DNA of 32,286 nt, taken from contig CAIYJV010000315.1 in NCBI GenBank assembly GCA_903926605.1, positions 1 to 32,286 of the forward strand. The letters are read 5' to 3'. The notes under the pieces were generated by a model. It was given only the letters and a program-made list of their open reading frames with translations. It did not search any database and was not told where the DNA came from. Below are positions 1 to 7,004 of the stretch, one piece after another. Source of the stretch: an uncultured Bacteroidota bacterium. Its GTDB lineage: Bacteria > Bacteroidota > Bacteroidia > Chitinophagales > Chitinophagaceae. Position 1 is the first letter of the stretch. The number at the start of each line of letters is the position of its first letter. Both the position numbers and the translations under genes were made by a program.

Positions 1-76
1 ATTGAGTCGAATTTAATATGTTTTATTCCAAACATGCCGTGTTTATTTATCGCATTGAAAATTTAAAACACTAAAA

Positions 77-319
77 TTACATTTTAGCACAAGCATCAAA
101 TATATTATTTATTTCGAGTAAAGTAGCAATACATCCCAATTCAAAAAATGCGATATTTTTCCACCACCCGAAGAAATTCTCATAAACGCAAGGTGAATAC
201 GAAACAAAAAACACAGTTTTAAGACCTTGTTTGAAACGAAGTACATTTCTTCGGCAGATAGATTTTTGCGAATACGTTACAAATGACTGACGAGGGCTTT
301 CTAAATACTCCTGTTCCAT
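77..319 (-). CDS. Weak hypothetical ORF, 80 aa
   Basis: An 80-codon reading frame starting with ATG in a strongly AT-rich stretch. I do not recognise the protein. It is rich in aromatic residues and Cys but shows no signal peptide, clear membrane segment or known motif. Its 5' end overlaps the open frame of the gene relic that runs on the other strand at 332-442. It may be a chance ORF in decayed DNA. Base composition differs from the protein-coding genes to the right, which is compatible with acquired or eroding sequence. Confidence 0.18.
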   Translation of the reverse strand: MEQEYLESPRQSFVTYSQKSICRRNVLRFKQGLKTVFFVSYSPCVYENFFGWWKNIAFFELGCIATLLEINNIFDACAKM

Positions 320-331
320 ATTTTTACACCA

Positions 332-442
332 GTGATACTATCAAATGATACCACCGCCAGCCGCGACTTGAGATGGGCTGCCGATCAGGGAATTTTGAAA
401 AAAACAGGCGCCCAAAGATTGACAGAATATCAGTTCGTATAG
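332..442 (+). pseudogene. Relic: C-terminal winged-helix of a Fic-type or similar protein
   Basis: Translating from 332 to the TAG at 440-442 gives about 36 residues containing SNDTTASRDLRWAADQGIL, then KKTGAQRLTEYQF and stop. This is the recognition-helix and wing pattern (TAxRDLxxLxxxGIL...G..R...Y) found at the C-terminus of Fic-family proteins and related winged-helix regulators in Bacteroidota. An in-frame stop at 302-304 cuts the frame on the left and no larger domain is visible upstream, so only the tail of the gene survives. The assignment to Fic and not another winged-helix protein is inference from this short piece. Confidence 0.5.
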
Positions 443-578
443 CTCCATCGCTTTTGATTGCAAGGATGGGAAAGAATTTAGATGCACCCGATTTCTCTCA
501 CGTTAGCCTGAGATAAACCTGCAAAGCGTCTACTTCCAGATTTTGCGTCTCAGAATTGGCTCGGTCTTTCACCGACGC
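443..578. other. Intergenic, nothing recognised
   Basis: Non-coding spacer between the winged-helix relic and the end of the FISUMP gene. I see no hairpin with a T-tract, no repeat array and no convincing reading frame here. Just before and across the FISUMP stop codon the 8-base string TCTTTCAC occurs twice in close succession (near 565 and 584), which may be a minor duplication. Confidence 0.3.
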
Positions 579-1280
579 TCAGTCTTTCACACACCTTACC
601 GAAAAAGCGAGCTTTTTGCTTCTGCATCCTTTGAAGATTATTCCGTCACCATTATCGATGTCGCGATAGAACGCAAAATCGCCTTTACCTGAAGTAGCTG
701 TCCAAATCATTGCAACGTAACCCAGCATCACGAAACTATTGTCTACGGTTCCGAAACACCCTCCTGGCAATACGCTGAAACCCGTGATATTCGTGGCCGC
801 TACATTGGGCTGTTTCCAGCAGCTATCGGTAGATTTTAGCTTCCCTGAAATGTTGCCTGCAGCCCCTCGATAACCGCCTTTGGCGAGGTCTGTGTCCTGC
901 ATTCCAATGTAGCGCTCCAGCACCTGCCATTCCTGTTCGGATGGTAAATGCCAACCCTTGGGTGCGACTTTCATCGCGGTCTCCCAATCATATAGCCGGC
1001 CATAGATCCTGCAGTTTTGCTCGTCGTTTGCGTAGCACACGGAAACGCCATCGGTTTTGTAATTGAGGTTTTCGGCCATCCATACCTGTGTACCGATCTT
1101 CACGGTTCTATAGGCATGACCATCCCGTGGATCCGTGAAACGGCCCGTCTCTTGCGCAACAGTGCGAAAGCCTGTCACCATGCACAAGAGCAGCACTACC
1201 GTTGCTACAAAGAGCATACCGGTTGGCTTTTTATTGCTACTAAAAAATAAGCAATTCAGTTTTGCTACAATTAGCTTCAT
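579..1280 (-). CDS. Secreted FISUMP-domain protein
   Basis: A 233-residue exported protein with a Fibrobacter succinogenes major paralogous (FISUMP) domain, recognised by the run DPRDGHAYRTVKIGTQVWMA, followed by ENLNY, YGRLYDWETAM, APKGWHLPSEQEW and the C-terminal GF.VLPGG...SVRCVKD. The domain is a C-type-lectin-like fold found in surface proteins of Bacteroidota and Fibrobacteres; its ligand is not known. The first about 45 residues contain KK followed by a long hydrophobic stretch (MLFVATVVLLLCMV) and TVAQ, which looks like a signal peptide. I chose the ATG at 1280; a longer frame begins with GTG at 1292 and a shorter one with ATG at 1217. It is divergent from the methionine unit and shares its roughly 100-bp promoter region. 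Confidence 0.85.
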   Translation of the reverse strand: MKLIVAKLNCLFFSSNKKPTGMLFVATVVLLLCMVTGFRTVAQETGRFTDPRDGHAYRTVKIGTQVWMAENLNYKTDGVSVCYANDEQNCRIYGRLYDWETAMKVAPKGWHLPSEQEWQVLERYIGMQDTDLAKGGYRGAAGNISGKLKSTDSCWKQPNVAATNITGFSVLPGGCFGTVDNSFVMLGYVAMIWTATSGKGDFAFYRDIDNGDGIIFKGCRSKKLAFSVRCVKD

Positions 1281-1377
1281 ATAGTTCAACACACTTTAAA
1301 AAGGAACGAAAATATTTTGCTAGCCGTTGTTAATTTACACTGCGATCGGCAGACAAAAAAGCTATTTGAAATAATTT

Positions 1378-1410
1378 TTTGGAAAATTGAAAACTCCGCT
1401 ATTACCTTTG
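1378..1410 (+). promoter_or_regulatory. Bacteroidota-type promoter of the SAM-riboswitch transcript
   Basis: TTTG at 1378-1381 (-33 box) and TACCTTTG at 1403-1410 (-7 box, consensus TAnnTTTG) are separated by 21 bases, within the 17-23 range typical of Bacteroidota vegetative promoters. Transcription would begin about 1415, just before the riboswitch aptamer. Confidence 0.65.
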
Positions 1411-1429
1411 CGCCAGTTCTTTTATTTCA

Positions 1430-1539
1430 CTTATCAAGAAAGGCAGAGGGTCATGGCCCGTTGAAGCCTTAGCAACCTTTTCCCAGGGCACTGGGAAAAA
1501 CAGGTGCTAAATCCATCCCGACATGTCGGGACAGATAAG
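1430..1539 (+). ncRNA. SAM-I (S-box) riboswitch aptamer
   Basis: The aptamer senses S-adenosylmethionine. P1 is formed by CTTATC (1430-1435) and GATAAG (1534-1539). The core has the family landmarks in order: TCAAGA, GCAGAGGG, GGCCCG, TTGAAGCC, AGCAACC and GGTGCTAAATCC (1503-1514). P3 is the hairpin around TTTCCCAG/CTGGGAAA (about 1478-1499). P4 is the perfect palindrome TCCCGACATGTCGGGA (1516-1531). An intrinsic terminator follows at 1590-1622, so the element probably acts by transcription termination when SAM is abundant, switching off the cystathionine gamma-synthase-like and homoserine dehydrogenase genes downstream. Confidence 0.95.
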
Positions 1540-1589
1540 TCAGACGCAATAGTTTGCTGATCGCTCCCATTATGGGGTTCAAATAACTC

Positions 1590-1622
1590 AAGCTCCTCTG
1601 ATTTATCGGTGGAGCTTTTTTA
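1590..1622 (+). terminator. Riboswitch expression-platform terminator
   Basis: AAGCTCC (1590-1596) pairs with GGAGCTT (1611-1617) around a 14-base loop, followed by a run of Ts to 1622. It lies 50 bases after the aptamer and 110 bases before the first gene, the usual place for a terminator controlled by ligand binding. A short CCCAT/ATGGG hairpin at about 1566-1575 lies between. A further CCCCA/TGGGG hairpin (about 1627-1644) lies after it in the leader. Confidence 0.8.
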
Positions 1623-1731
1623 TTGTCCCCAACTCGAGGTGGGGTACAAAAAAAAGCAACGCCGGTAATCTTTTTTGATAAGTGCTGTAGAAAAATGTCA
1701 CCATTTTTTAACCACAAAAAATCTAAAAAAG

Positions 1732-2907
1732 ATGAGCAACGCAACCACACTTATCCACAGCATTCCCGTAGATCCGTTAACAGGTGCCATATCTGTACCG
1801 ATCTATCAGACATCCACTTTCGTACAAGACGCACCGGGCGAAAACAAGGGTTACGACTACGCCCGGAGCAACAACCCCACCCGTGCAGCACTGGAAAAAA
1901 TAATAACAGAAACAGAGCATGGCCATTCGTCGTATGCCTTTGCCAGCGGCCTCGCAGCAATAGACGCTGTTGTGAAACTACTGGAAACCGGCGACGAAAT
2001 ACTGGCGGTAGACGATATATACGGAGGCGCCTTCAGGCTCTTCACCCACATCTACGCCAAGTTTGGCATCTCTGTAAAATATGTGGACACGACCGACGTC
2101 CTGAATGTGGTGGATGCCATAACACCCAAAACTAAACTGGTATGGCTGGAGACGCCTACCAACCCCACCCTGAAGATAAGCGACATTGAAGCTATTGCCG
2201 CCATAGCCAAACAAAACGGAGCATTGCTGTGTGTGGACAACACCTTTGCGTCGCCCGCACTGCAGCAACCCATCTTGCATGGCGCCGACCTTGTGGTGCA
2301 CAGTGCAACTAAATATATTGGCGGGCATAGCGACCTGATCGCCGGATTGGTAGTGGCCAAAACCAAAGAGCTGGGAGAGCGTATAAAATTTATCCAGAAC
2401 GCCAGTGGCGCCATACTGTCACCACACGACAGCTGGCTGGTGATACGCGGCGTGGAAACACTGCACCTGCGTGTAAAAGAGCATAGCCGCAACGCACAAC
2501 AGGTAGCAGCGTTCCTGCAATCGCACCCCGCTGTGGATAGCGTATTTTATCCCGGCCTCCAATCGCATCCTAACCATGACATCGCTGCGAAACAACAAAG
2601 CGGTTATGGTGGTATCGTATCTTTTACACTGAAGGAAGACACGGAGGCTGCGGCAAAAAAAGTGGTTTGCAGTACCGGATTGTTCAAACTTGCAGAAAGT
2701 CTGGGTGGTGTGAAGAGCCTGCTGTGCCACCCTGCAACCATGACACACAAAAGCATTCCCGCAGAAAAACGGCGATCGGCTGGTGTAAAAGACAGTTTGA
2801 TACGGCTGAGCGTAGGGCTGGAAGACGCACAAGATCTGGTGCGCGATATAGAACAGGCCCTGAACAAAGTGTATGCGAACAAGGAGAAAGAAGTCGCATT
2901 TCTATAG
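1732..2907 (+). CDS. metB: Cystathionine gamma-synthase / trans-sulfuration PLP enzyme
   Basis: A 391-residue fold-type I PLP enzyme of the Cys/Met metabolism family. The cofactor lysine is K194 in SATKYIGGHSD, with D169 in CVDNTFASP and the substrate-phosphate motif YDYARSNNPT at 41-50. It probably joins an activated homoserine to cysteine (gamma-synthase), but family members also act as gamma- or beta-lyases or O-acetylhomoserine sulfhydrylases and sequence alone does not settle this. The SAM-I riboswitch upstream argues for a role in methionine synthesis, and homoserine dehydrogenase follows 43 bases later, supplying homoserine. I chose the ATG at 1732; the ATG at 1675 would add 19 residues with no counterpart in the family. 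The leader just before the start is A-rich, with no Shine-Dalgarno. Confidence 0.93.
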   Translation: MSNATTLIHSIPVDPLTGAISVPIYQTSTFVQDAPGENKGYDYARSNNPTRAALEKIITETEHGHSSYAFASGLAAIDAVVKLLETGDEILAVDDIYGGAFRLFTHIYAKFGISVKYVDTTDVLNVVDAITPKTKLVWLETPTNPTLKISDIEAIAAIAKQNGALLCVDNTFASPALQQPILHGADLVVHSATKYIGGHSDLIAGLVVAKTKELGERIKFIQNASGAILSPHDSWLVIRGVETLHLRVKEHSRNAQQVAAFLQSHPAVDSVFYPGLQSHPNHDIAAKQQSGYGGIVSFTLKEDTEAAAKKVVCSTGLFKLAESLGGVKSLLCHPATMTHKSIPAEKRRSAGVKDSLIRLSVGLEDAQDLVRDIEQALNKVYANKEKEVAFL

Positions 2908-2950
2908 TTACAACCCTACCTCATTTTTTCACTTTTTAAATTAAAAATCA

Positions 2951-4222
2951 ATGTCATTGCACAATCAAAAAACAAAATTGAATATCGGATTGTTCGGGTT
3001 TGGGGTAGTGGGAGAAGGGCTCTACAAAGTCCTCTCCCAGACACCAGGACTGAATGCAGAAATAAAAAAAGTGTGTATCAAGCATCCGGATAAGCAAAGA
3101 AATGCACCGGGAGCATTGTTCACCATCGATGCACAACAGTTGCTGACAGATAAGCACCTGGATGTGATCGTGGAGTTGATAGATGACGCAGACGCAGCAT
3201 ATACCATTGTTACCACTGCGTTGAAAGCGGGCAAGGCAGTGGTAAGTGCCAACAAGAAAATGATAGCAGCGCATATTGGCGAACTCATAGACCTGCAACA
3301 GACACACAGCACACCATTCCTATACGAGGCTGCTTGCTGCGCCAGCATTCCGGTGATACGCAATCTGGAAGAGTATTACGACAACGATTTGCTGCAGGGC
3401 GTGAGCGGAATCGTGAACGGCTCTACCAACTATATCCTGACCCGGATATTTGAAGACAATCTAAGTTTTAAGGACGCACTTGCGCTGGCCCAGCACTCGG
3501 GATTTGCAGAAAGCGATCCTACACTGGATATAGAAGGAATTGATGCCGCAAACAAACTGAGTATTCTCCTTACCCATGCTTACGGCATCATTACACCGCC
3601 ATTGTCGCTGGTATATTCCGGCATTAACACCCTGCACCGGGCTGATGCATGCTTTGCGAAAGAAAAGGGCTATGAGATAAAACTGGTGGCACAAGCGCAC
3701 AAACTAAAAAGCGGTAAGATCGCAGCCTTTGTAGCGCCGCAGTTTGTACAAAAGGGCAGCCAGCTTGCAACGGTGAAGAACGAATACAATGGTGTGACGA
3801 TAGAAAGCAGCCTGGCCGACAAACAGTTTTTTTATGGCAAGGGCGCAGGTGGTTTCCCGACGGCATCGGCAGTACTGAGCGACCTGTCGGCACTGCGCTA
3901 CAACTACCGTTATGAGTATAAAAAACTAAGGTACCAAACGCCTTCTGAGCTATCGGATGAATTTTACCTAAGTGTGTGCGTAAGCTGTGACGACCTGAAC
4001 AGGATTCCATTGGGCCAGTTTGAGCATATCACAGAATGGAGCAGCAACCCCGTGCGCAGTCACGTGTCGGGCACACTTCATTTTTCTAAACTTGCTGAAA
4101 ACGACTGGTGGAAACAATCCGGGATCTCACTGATCGTGTACCCGGAAAGCGTAACGGAAGAAAGCAGCGTAACCATAACAGACAATGCGATTCCGGAGTT
4201 GGCGGAATTGGCCTTAAGATAG
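2951..4222 (+). CDS. hom: Homoserine dehydrogenase
   Basis: A 423-residue enzyme reducing aspartate semialdehyde to homoserine, the branch to methionine and threonine. The NAD(P) loop GFGVVGEG is at about 16-23, the conserved NK of VSANKK at 101-103, the catalytic-domain signature GIVNGSTNYIL at 153-163, and ESDPTLDIEGIDAANKL with the catalytic lysine at 202. It is not fused to an aspartokinase. The last about 95 residues (after LRYQTPSELSDEFYLSVCV) occupy the place of the ACT regulatory domain of Bacillus-type enzymes; the first strand resembles an ACT start, but the rest is unusual. It sits in one transcription unit with the trans-sulfuration gene under the SAM riboswitch, and a terminator follows at 4373. 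Confidence 0.94.
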   Translation: MSLHNQKTKLNIGLFGFGVVGEGLYKVLSQTPGLNAEIKKVCIKHPDKQRNAPGALFTIDAQQLLTDKHLDVIVELIDDADAAYTIVTTALKAGKAVVSANKKMIAAHIGELIDLQQTHSTPFLYEAACCASIPVIRNLEEYYDNDLLQGVSGIVNGSTNYILTRIFEDNLSFKDALALAQHSGFAESDPTLDIEGIDAANKLSILLTHAYGIITPPLSLVYSGINTLHRADACFAKEKGYEIKLVAQAHKLKSGKIAAFVAPQFVQKGSQLATVKNEYNGVTIESSLADKQFFYGKGAGGFPTASAVLSDLSALRYNYRYEYKKLRYQTPSELSDEFYLSVCVSCDDLNRIPLGQFEHITEWSSNPVRSHVSGTLHFSKLAENDWWKQSGISLIVYPESVTEESSVTITDNAIPELAELALR

Positions 4223-4372
4223 ATTTAGCACAAGGATAACTACCCTGCGGAGTACTGATCTTGGGCGATTTAAAAACTGTGCTTCATATTGCAGCATGCA
4301 CACAAATCATGCACCGAAGTGTAATTGCAAGCATAACCGGAAACGGAGCGGAAGATGGCTAAACAACTACTT

Positions 4373-4401
4373 CCCTCCACCAAATGGAGGGTTTCTATTT
4401 T
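4373..4401 (+). terminator. Terminator after hom
   Basis: CCCTCCA (4373-4379) and TGGAGGG (4385-4391) form a 7-bp stem with a 5-base loop, followed by TTTCTATTTT. It lies 150 bases beyond the hom stop codon and would end the methionine transcript. Confidence 0.75.
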
Positions 4402-4417
4402 CAACACGATCACAAAC

Positions 4418-4510
4418 ATGACACGAACCACTACCACACAAAACCAGGAAAAACAGCATGCAGGCCAAAAGTGTTGTCGCAAGTCTGTATGCGCAAAGGT
4501 GCGAACGTGA
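4418..4510 (+). CDS. Possible 30-aa Cys-containing small protein
   Basis: An ATG-initiated 30-codon frame starting MTRTTTTQNQEKQHAGQ and continuing KCCRKSVCAKVRT before TGA. It is basic, Thr/Gln-rich at its N-terminus and has a CC...C cluster. It lies exactly between two intrinsic terminators (4373-4401 and 4531-4573), so this short stretch appears to be an independent or read-through transcription unit. I do not recognise a family. An overlapping frame from 4384 is His-rich but reads through the second terminator, so it is less likely. The unit could instead encode a small RNA. I saw no clear promoter. Confidence 0.25.
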   Translation: MTRTTTTQNQEKQHAGQKCCRKSVCAKVRT

Positions 4511-4530
4511 AATGCAATAACCGCAGTACA

Positions 4531-4573
4531 CAAATGCCCTTTGAGCGACGCGCCAAAGGGCATTTGCTTTTTT
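4531..4573 (+). terminator. Strong intrinsic terminator
   Basis: A perfect 13-bp inverted repeat, CAAATGCCCTTTG (4531-4543) and CAAAGGGCATTTG (4554-4566), with a 10-base loop and a CTTTTTT tail. It lies 44 bases before the thioesterase start. There is no protein gene with good support between it and the preceding terminator, so it probably ends a short transcript from 4402-4530. Confidence 0.85.
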
Positions 4574-4616
4574 AATCTCAGGTATTATCACCCACACAAA
4601 ATAAAAAACCAACAAA

Positions 4617-5042
4617 ATGAAGCTGATCAGCAAAAAAATCTGCATGGCCAAAGACATTGGCATACACAACAACCTTTACGGAGGTATCCTGATGGAATGG
4701 ATAGACGAAGCAGCAGCGGCCTTTGCCACCGAGTACTGCTACACACCGAATATGGTGACCTTGCGCGTGGGTGAATTGCTCTTTAAAAAACCTGTAAAAT
4801 CGGGCAACCATATTCGGATATATGGCGAAGTGGCTTCGCTGGGCAACACCAGCATAAACCTGAAGATCGAGGTGCGCAGGTACAGCCTTTATAGCGGCGA
4901 AGAAAACGTGGTATGCACAACCAATATGACGTTTGTACGGATTGACGACGATGGCACACCCACGCCGATCGGTGAAACCGTGAAGCGAATGCATGCTGAA
5001 CGAACCACATTGTGCGACACCATGCGGGTAGCAGCAGTCTGA
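4617..5042 (+). CDS. Acyl-CoA thioesterase, hotdog fold (YciA/BACH type)
   Basis: A 141-residue single hotdog-domain protein that would hydrolyse acyl-CoA thioesters in the cytoplasm. The family signature is NNLYGGILMEWIDEAAAAFA at about 18-37, where the hot-dog helix carries the active-site Asp, followed by the strands VTLRVGELLFKKPVKSGN and GEVASLGNTSINLKIEV. The length matches YciA-like enzymes. It is a stand-alone gene with a strong terminator immediately upstream. Chain-length specificity cannot be read from the sequence. Confidence 0.85.
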   Translation: MKLISKKICMAKDIGIHNNLYGGILMEWIDEAAAAFATEYCYTPNMVTLRVGELLFKKPVKSGNHIRIYGEVASLGNTSINLKIEVRRYSLYSGEENVVCTTNMTFVRIDDDGTPTPIGETVKRMHAERTTLCDTMRVAAV

Positions 5043-5153
5043 GCACACCTGGTAAATGTAAAATGGTGACACGAAAATGGAGACACCTCTTCAAATTGCA
5101 GGTTTTTTGACGCCTACGGCTGCAAATTACCCGGCGGAACTACCGCCCCGCAG

Positions 5154-5178
5154 TGCAGCTTGCGATTTCGCAACTGCA
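5154..5178. repeat. Palindrome upstream of gcvH
   Basis: TTGCGA (5160-5165) TT TCGCAA (5168-5173) is a perfect 14-bp palindrome extended by TGCAG/CTGCA with one unpaired base. It lies just upstream of TGACTTTG (5179-5186), a 7-of-8 match to the Bacteroidota -7 box, so it could be an operator in a promoter spacer or simply a hairpin. The rest of the 293-base gap between the thioesterase and gcvH shows only a small GGCGG/CCGCC hairpin (about 5133-5147). Confidence 0.35.
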
Positions 5179-5335
5179 TGACTTTGGCATATTTGTAAAA
5201 GAGCCTTTATCAAACCGTTGACTATCAAGGGAGTTTTTAGAAGTGCTGCGTACGAAAACAACGCATTCGGGAACGCATGTTTTTAGTCATTGTATCTGTA
5301 AACTAATTTACTACTTTTACCAAAATTTTTTAAAA

Positions 5336-5716
5336 ATGGAATTTCCCGGCACACTACGTTACACAAAAGACCACGAATGGATCAGCAGGGATGGCAACAT
5401 CGCTACTGTAGGTATTACCGATTTTGCCCAGCACGAACTGGGAGACATCGTATTTGTAGATATTGACACCAAGGGCAAGCCCATGAGTTCGGGTGCGGTA
5501 TTTGGCACAGTAGAAGCTGTGAAAACCGTATCTGACCTTTTCCTGCCCGTAAGCGGAACAATCGTTGAGGTGAATGGCGGTCTGGCAGATAGCCCCGACA
5601 GCGTGAACAACGACCCATACGGCAAGGGATGGATGGTGAAAATGGAAATGGACGACCCTAATGAATTCGATACACTTCTGGACGCGGCTGCCTACAAGGC
5701 GCTTATCGGAGCGTAA
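5336..5716 (+). CDS. gcvH: Glycine cleavage system H protein
   Basis: A 126-residue lipoyl carrier protein that shuttles the aminomethyl group between the P, T and L proteins of the glycine cleavage complex. The lipoylation site is K63 in GTVEAVKTVSDLF, and the N-terminal TKDHEWIS and C-terminal NDDPYGKGWMVKM-like stretch (NNDPYGKGWMVKM) are typical. I chose the ATG at 5336, which gives the normal family length; the reading frame stays open to an ATG at 5243. It is followed after 3 bases by the VanZ-like gene and then a HAD phosphatase. P, T and L protein genes are not in the window. Confidence 0.97.
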   Translation: MEFPGTLRYTKDHEWISRDGNIATVGITDFAQHELGDIVFVDIDTKGKPMSSGAVFGTVEAVKTVSDLFLPVSGTIVEVNGGLADSPDSVNNDPYGKGWMVKMEMDDPNEFDTLLDAAAYKALIGA

Positions 5717-5719
5717 TAA

Positions 5720-6136
5720 ATGATCGCATCGTTATTTAGCACTAAGTCCCGTTTTAAGAAACAAGCAAGGGTCCTGGCACTGCTATGGACCCTGCTTATT
5801 GTTATAGGGTGTTTCGCACCAGCGTCCTCCTTTCCCAAGGTAGATGTACCCCTTGCAGACAAATGGGTTCATTTTGTGCTTTTTGGCGGGTTTACATTTT
5901 TCTGGTCACTGGTTAACCCTGAACTCACCGTAAAGCGATTGGGGCTATTGTTTGTTAAAGCCATTCTTTTCGGCTGTTTTATCGAACTGATGCAGGGACT
6001 ACTTACTTTTCTCGGGCGGAGCATGGAACTGATGGATGCCGTGGCAGATACCATTGGTGCGGCTTTGGGACTCACACTTTTTCTCCTTTGTGCATGGAGC
6101 TTCGGGGAGAAAAATATCCGAACTTCGGTGGAATAA
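5720..6136 (+). CDS. VanZ-like membrane protein
   Basis: A 138-residue integral membrane protein with about four hydrophobic segments: VLALLWTLLIVIGCFA, WVHFVLFGGFTFFWSLV, LLFVKAILFGCFIELMQGLL and the C-terminal IGAALGLTLFLLCAW. The pattern DKWVHF...FIELMQ....R..ELMDAVADTIGAALG is the VanZ-like family hallmark. The function of most such proteins is unknown; the namesake gives low-level teicoplanin resistance. It starts 3 bases after gcvH, an arrangement I recall from other Bacteroidota, and is probably co-transcribed with it. Confidence 0.85.
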   Translation: MIASLFSTKSRFKKQARVLALLWTLLIVIGCFAPASSFPKVDVPLADKWVHFVLFGGFTFFWSLVNPELTVKRLGLLFVKAILFGCFIELMQGLLTFLGRSMELMDAVADTIGAALGLTLFLLCAWSFGEKNIRTSVE

Positions 6137-6153
6137 CCGACAATTGATCTGAG

Positions 6154-6789
6154 ATGATAGAAGGCGTAAAACACATTATTTTCGACCTGGGCGGCGTACT
6201 GCTGAACCTTGATTACCAGCTAACGGAAGACGCTTTTGTAGCAGCAGGTATCACCAACTTCAGGGAAATATATTCCCAGCTGCAGCAGACTCCGGTTTTC
6301 GACCTTTTTGAAACCGGGAAAATAGGGCGGGAGGAATTTATTGCTACCATGCAGGGATTTACGCATACCCCGATCTCGGAATCGCAAATTCTGAATGCAT
6401 GGAATGCGATGTTGCTGAACTTCCCGATACGCCGCCTGCAAATCCTGCAACAACTCCGCAATTACTACGACCTCTATCTGCTTTCGAACACCAACGAGAT
6501 ACACGAAGAAGCATTCAATAAAATTCTGAACAGGGACTTCGGCATGCCCGGCCTTGGTGTGTTTTTCGACCGGGTCTATTTTTCGCACCGGGTGGGGATG
6601 CGCAAGCCACACCGCGAAATATTTGAAATGATCCTGAACAATCATGGCTTACAGGCTGCAGAAACCTTGTTCATAGACGACAGTCCGCAACACATTGTGG
6701 GTGCCAAAGCCGTAGGCCTGCAGACCATTTTTCTGGAAAAAGGCATGACTATTGAGCATGACATTTTTAAGCCTAAGCCGAAGGGCTAG
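6154..6789 (+). CDS. HAD-family phosphatase (YihX-like)
   Basis: A 211-residue HAD hydrolase. Motif I is IIFDLGGVLLNLD with nucleophile D11; the usual second Asp is Gly, as in YihX (alpha-glucose-1-phosphatase). Motif II is LLSNTNEIHE, motif III the Lys in GMRKPHREIF, and motif IV LFIDDSPQHIVGAKAVGL. The segment between motifs I and II is a helical cap. The motifs and layout closely follow YihX, so a sugar phosphate or similar small phosphoester is the likely substrate, but specificity is inference. It lies 17 bases after the VanZ-like gene and probably closes the gcvH operon. Confidence 0.88.
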   Translation: MIEGVKHIIFDLGGVLLNLDYQLTEDAFVAAGITNFREIYSQLQQTPVFDLFETGKIGREEFIATMQGFTHTPISESQILNAWNAMLLNFPIRRLQILQQLRNYYDLYLLSNTNEIHEEAFNKILNRDFGMPGLGVFFDRVYFSHRVGMRKPHREIFEMILNNHGLQAAETLFIDDSPQHIVGAKAVGLQTIFLEKGMTIEHDIFKPKPKG

Positions 6790-6897
6790 TTACAGCACCT
6801 CCGGTTCTTCCAGAGCAAGCAACCTTAGATCTGCAATCCGCCGCAATAAGGCGTTCTGATACAACAGCCTCTCGTAATGCGCATGCTTTTGCATGCT
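6790..6897 (-). CDS. Possible 35-aa small ORF or relic
   Basis: A minus-strand frame starting at an in-frame ATG at about 6894, reading MQKHAHYERLLYQNALLRR and ending ALEEPEVL, just beyond the terminator of the PfkB-family kinase and abutting the HAD stop codon. It is helical and charged. I recognise no family, and the longer frame (to 6972) runs through the terminator hairpin. It may be a chance ORF. Confidence 0.15.
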   Translation of the reverse strand, partial: SMQKHAHYERLLYQNALLRRIADLRLLALEEPEVL

Positions 6898-6923
6898 GCT
6901 TGCTACCCAATAAGCCCTGACAA

Positions 6924-6967
6924 GGACAAAAAAAGATACCTGCGAATGCTTGGCATCCGCAGGTATC
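6924..6967 (-). terminator. Terminator after PfkB-family kinase
   Basis: GATACCTGCG (6935-6944) and CGCAGGTATC (6958-6967) form a 10-bp stem, extended inward by ATGC/GCAT around an A-C mismatch. On the minus strand it is followed directly by TTTTTTTGTCC, so it terminates the kinase transcript. A weaker T-rich stretch on the plus side (to 6983) may make it partly bidirectional for the gcvH operon. Confidence 0.8.
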
Positions 6968-7004
6968 AGCAAACTTTGTTTTTCGTAAAAATTAACCGGA
7001 AAGA

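Noticed and set aside
1516-1531. Perfect 16-bp palindrome TCCCGACATGTCGGGA, a possible operator or dispersed repeat
   Set aside because: It sits exactly where the P4 stem of the SAM-I aptamer is expected, which explains it.
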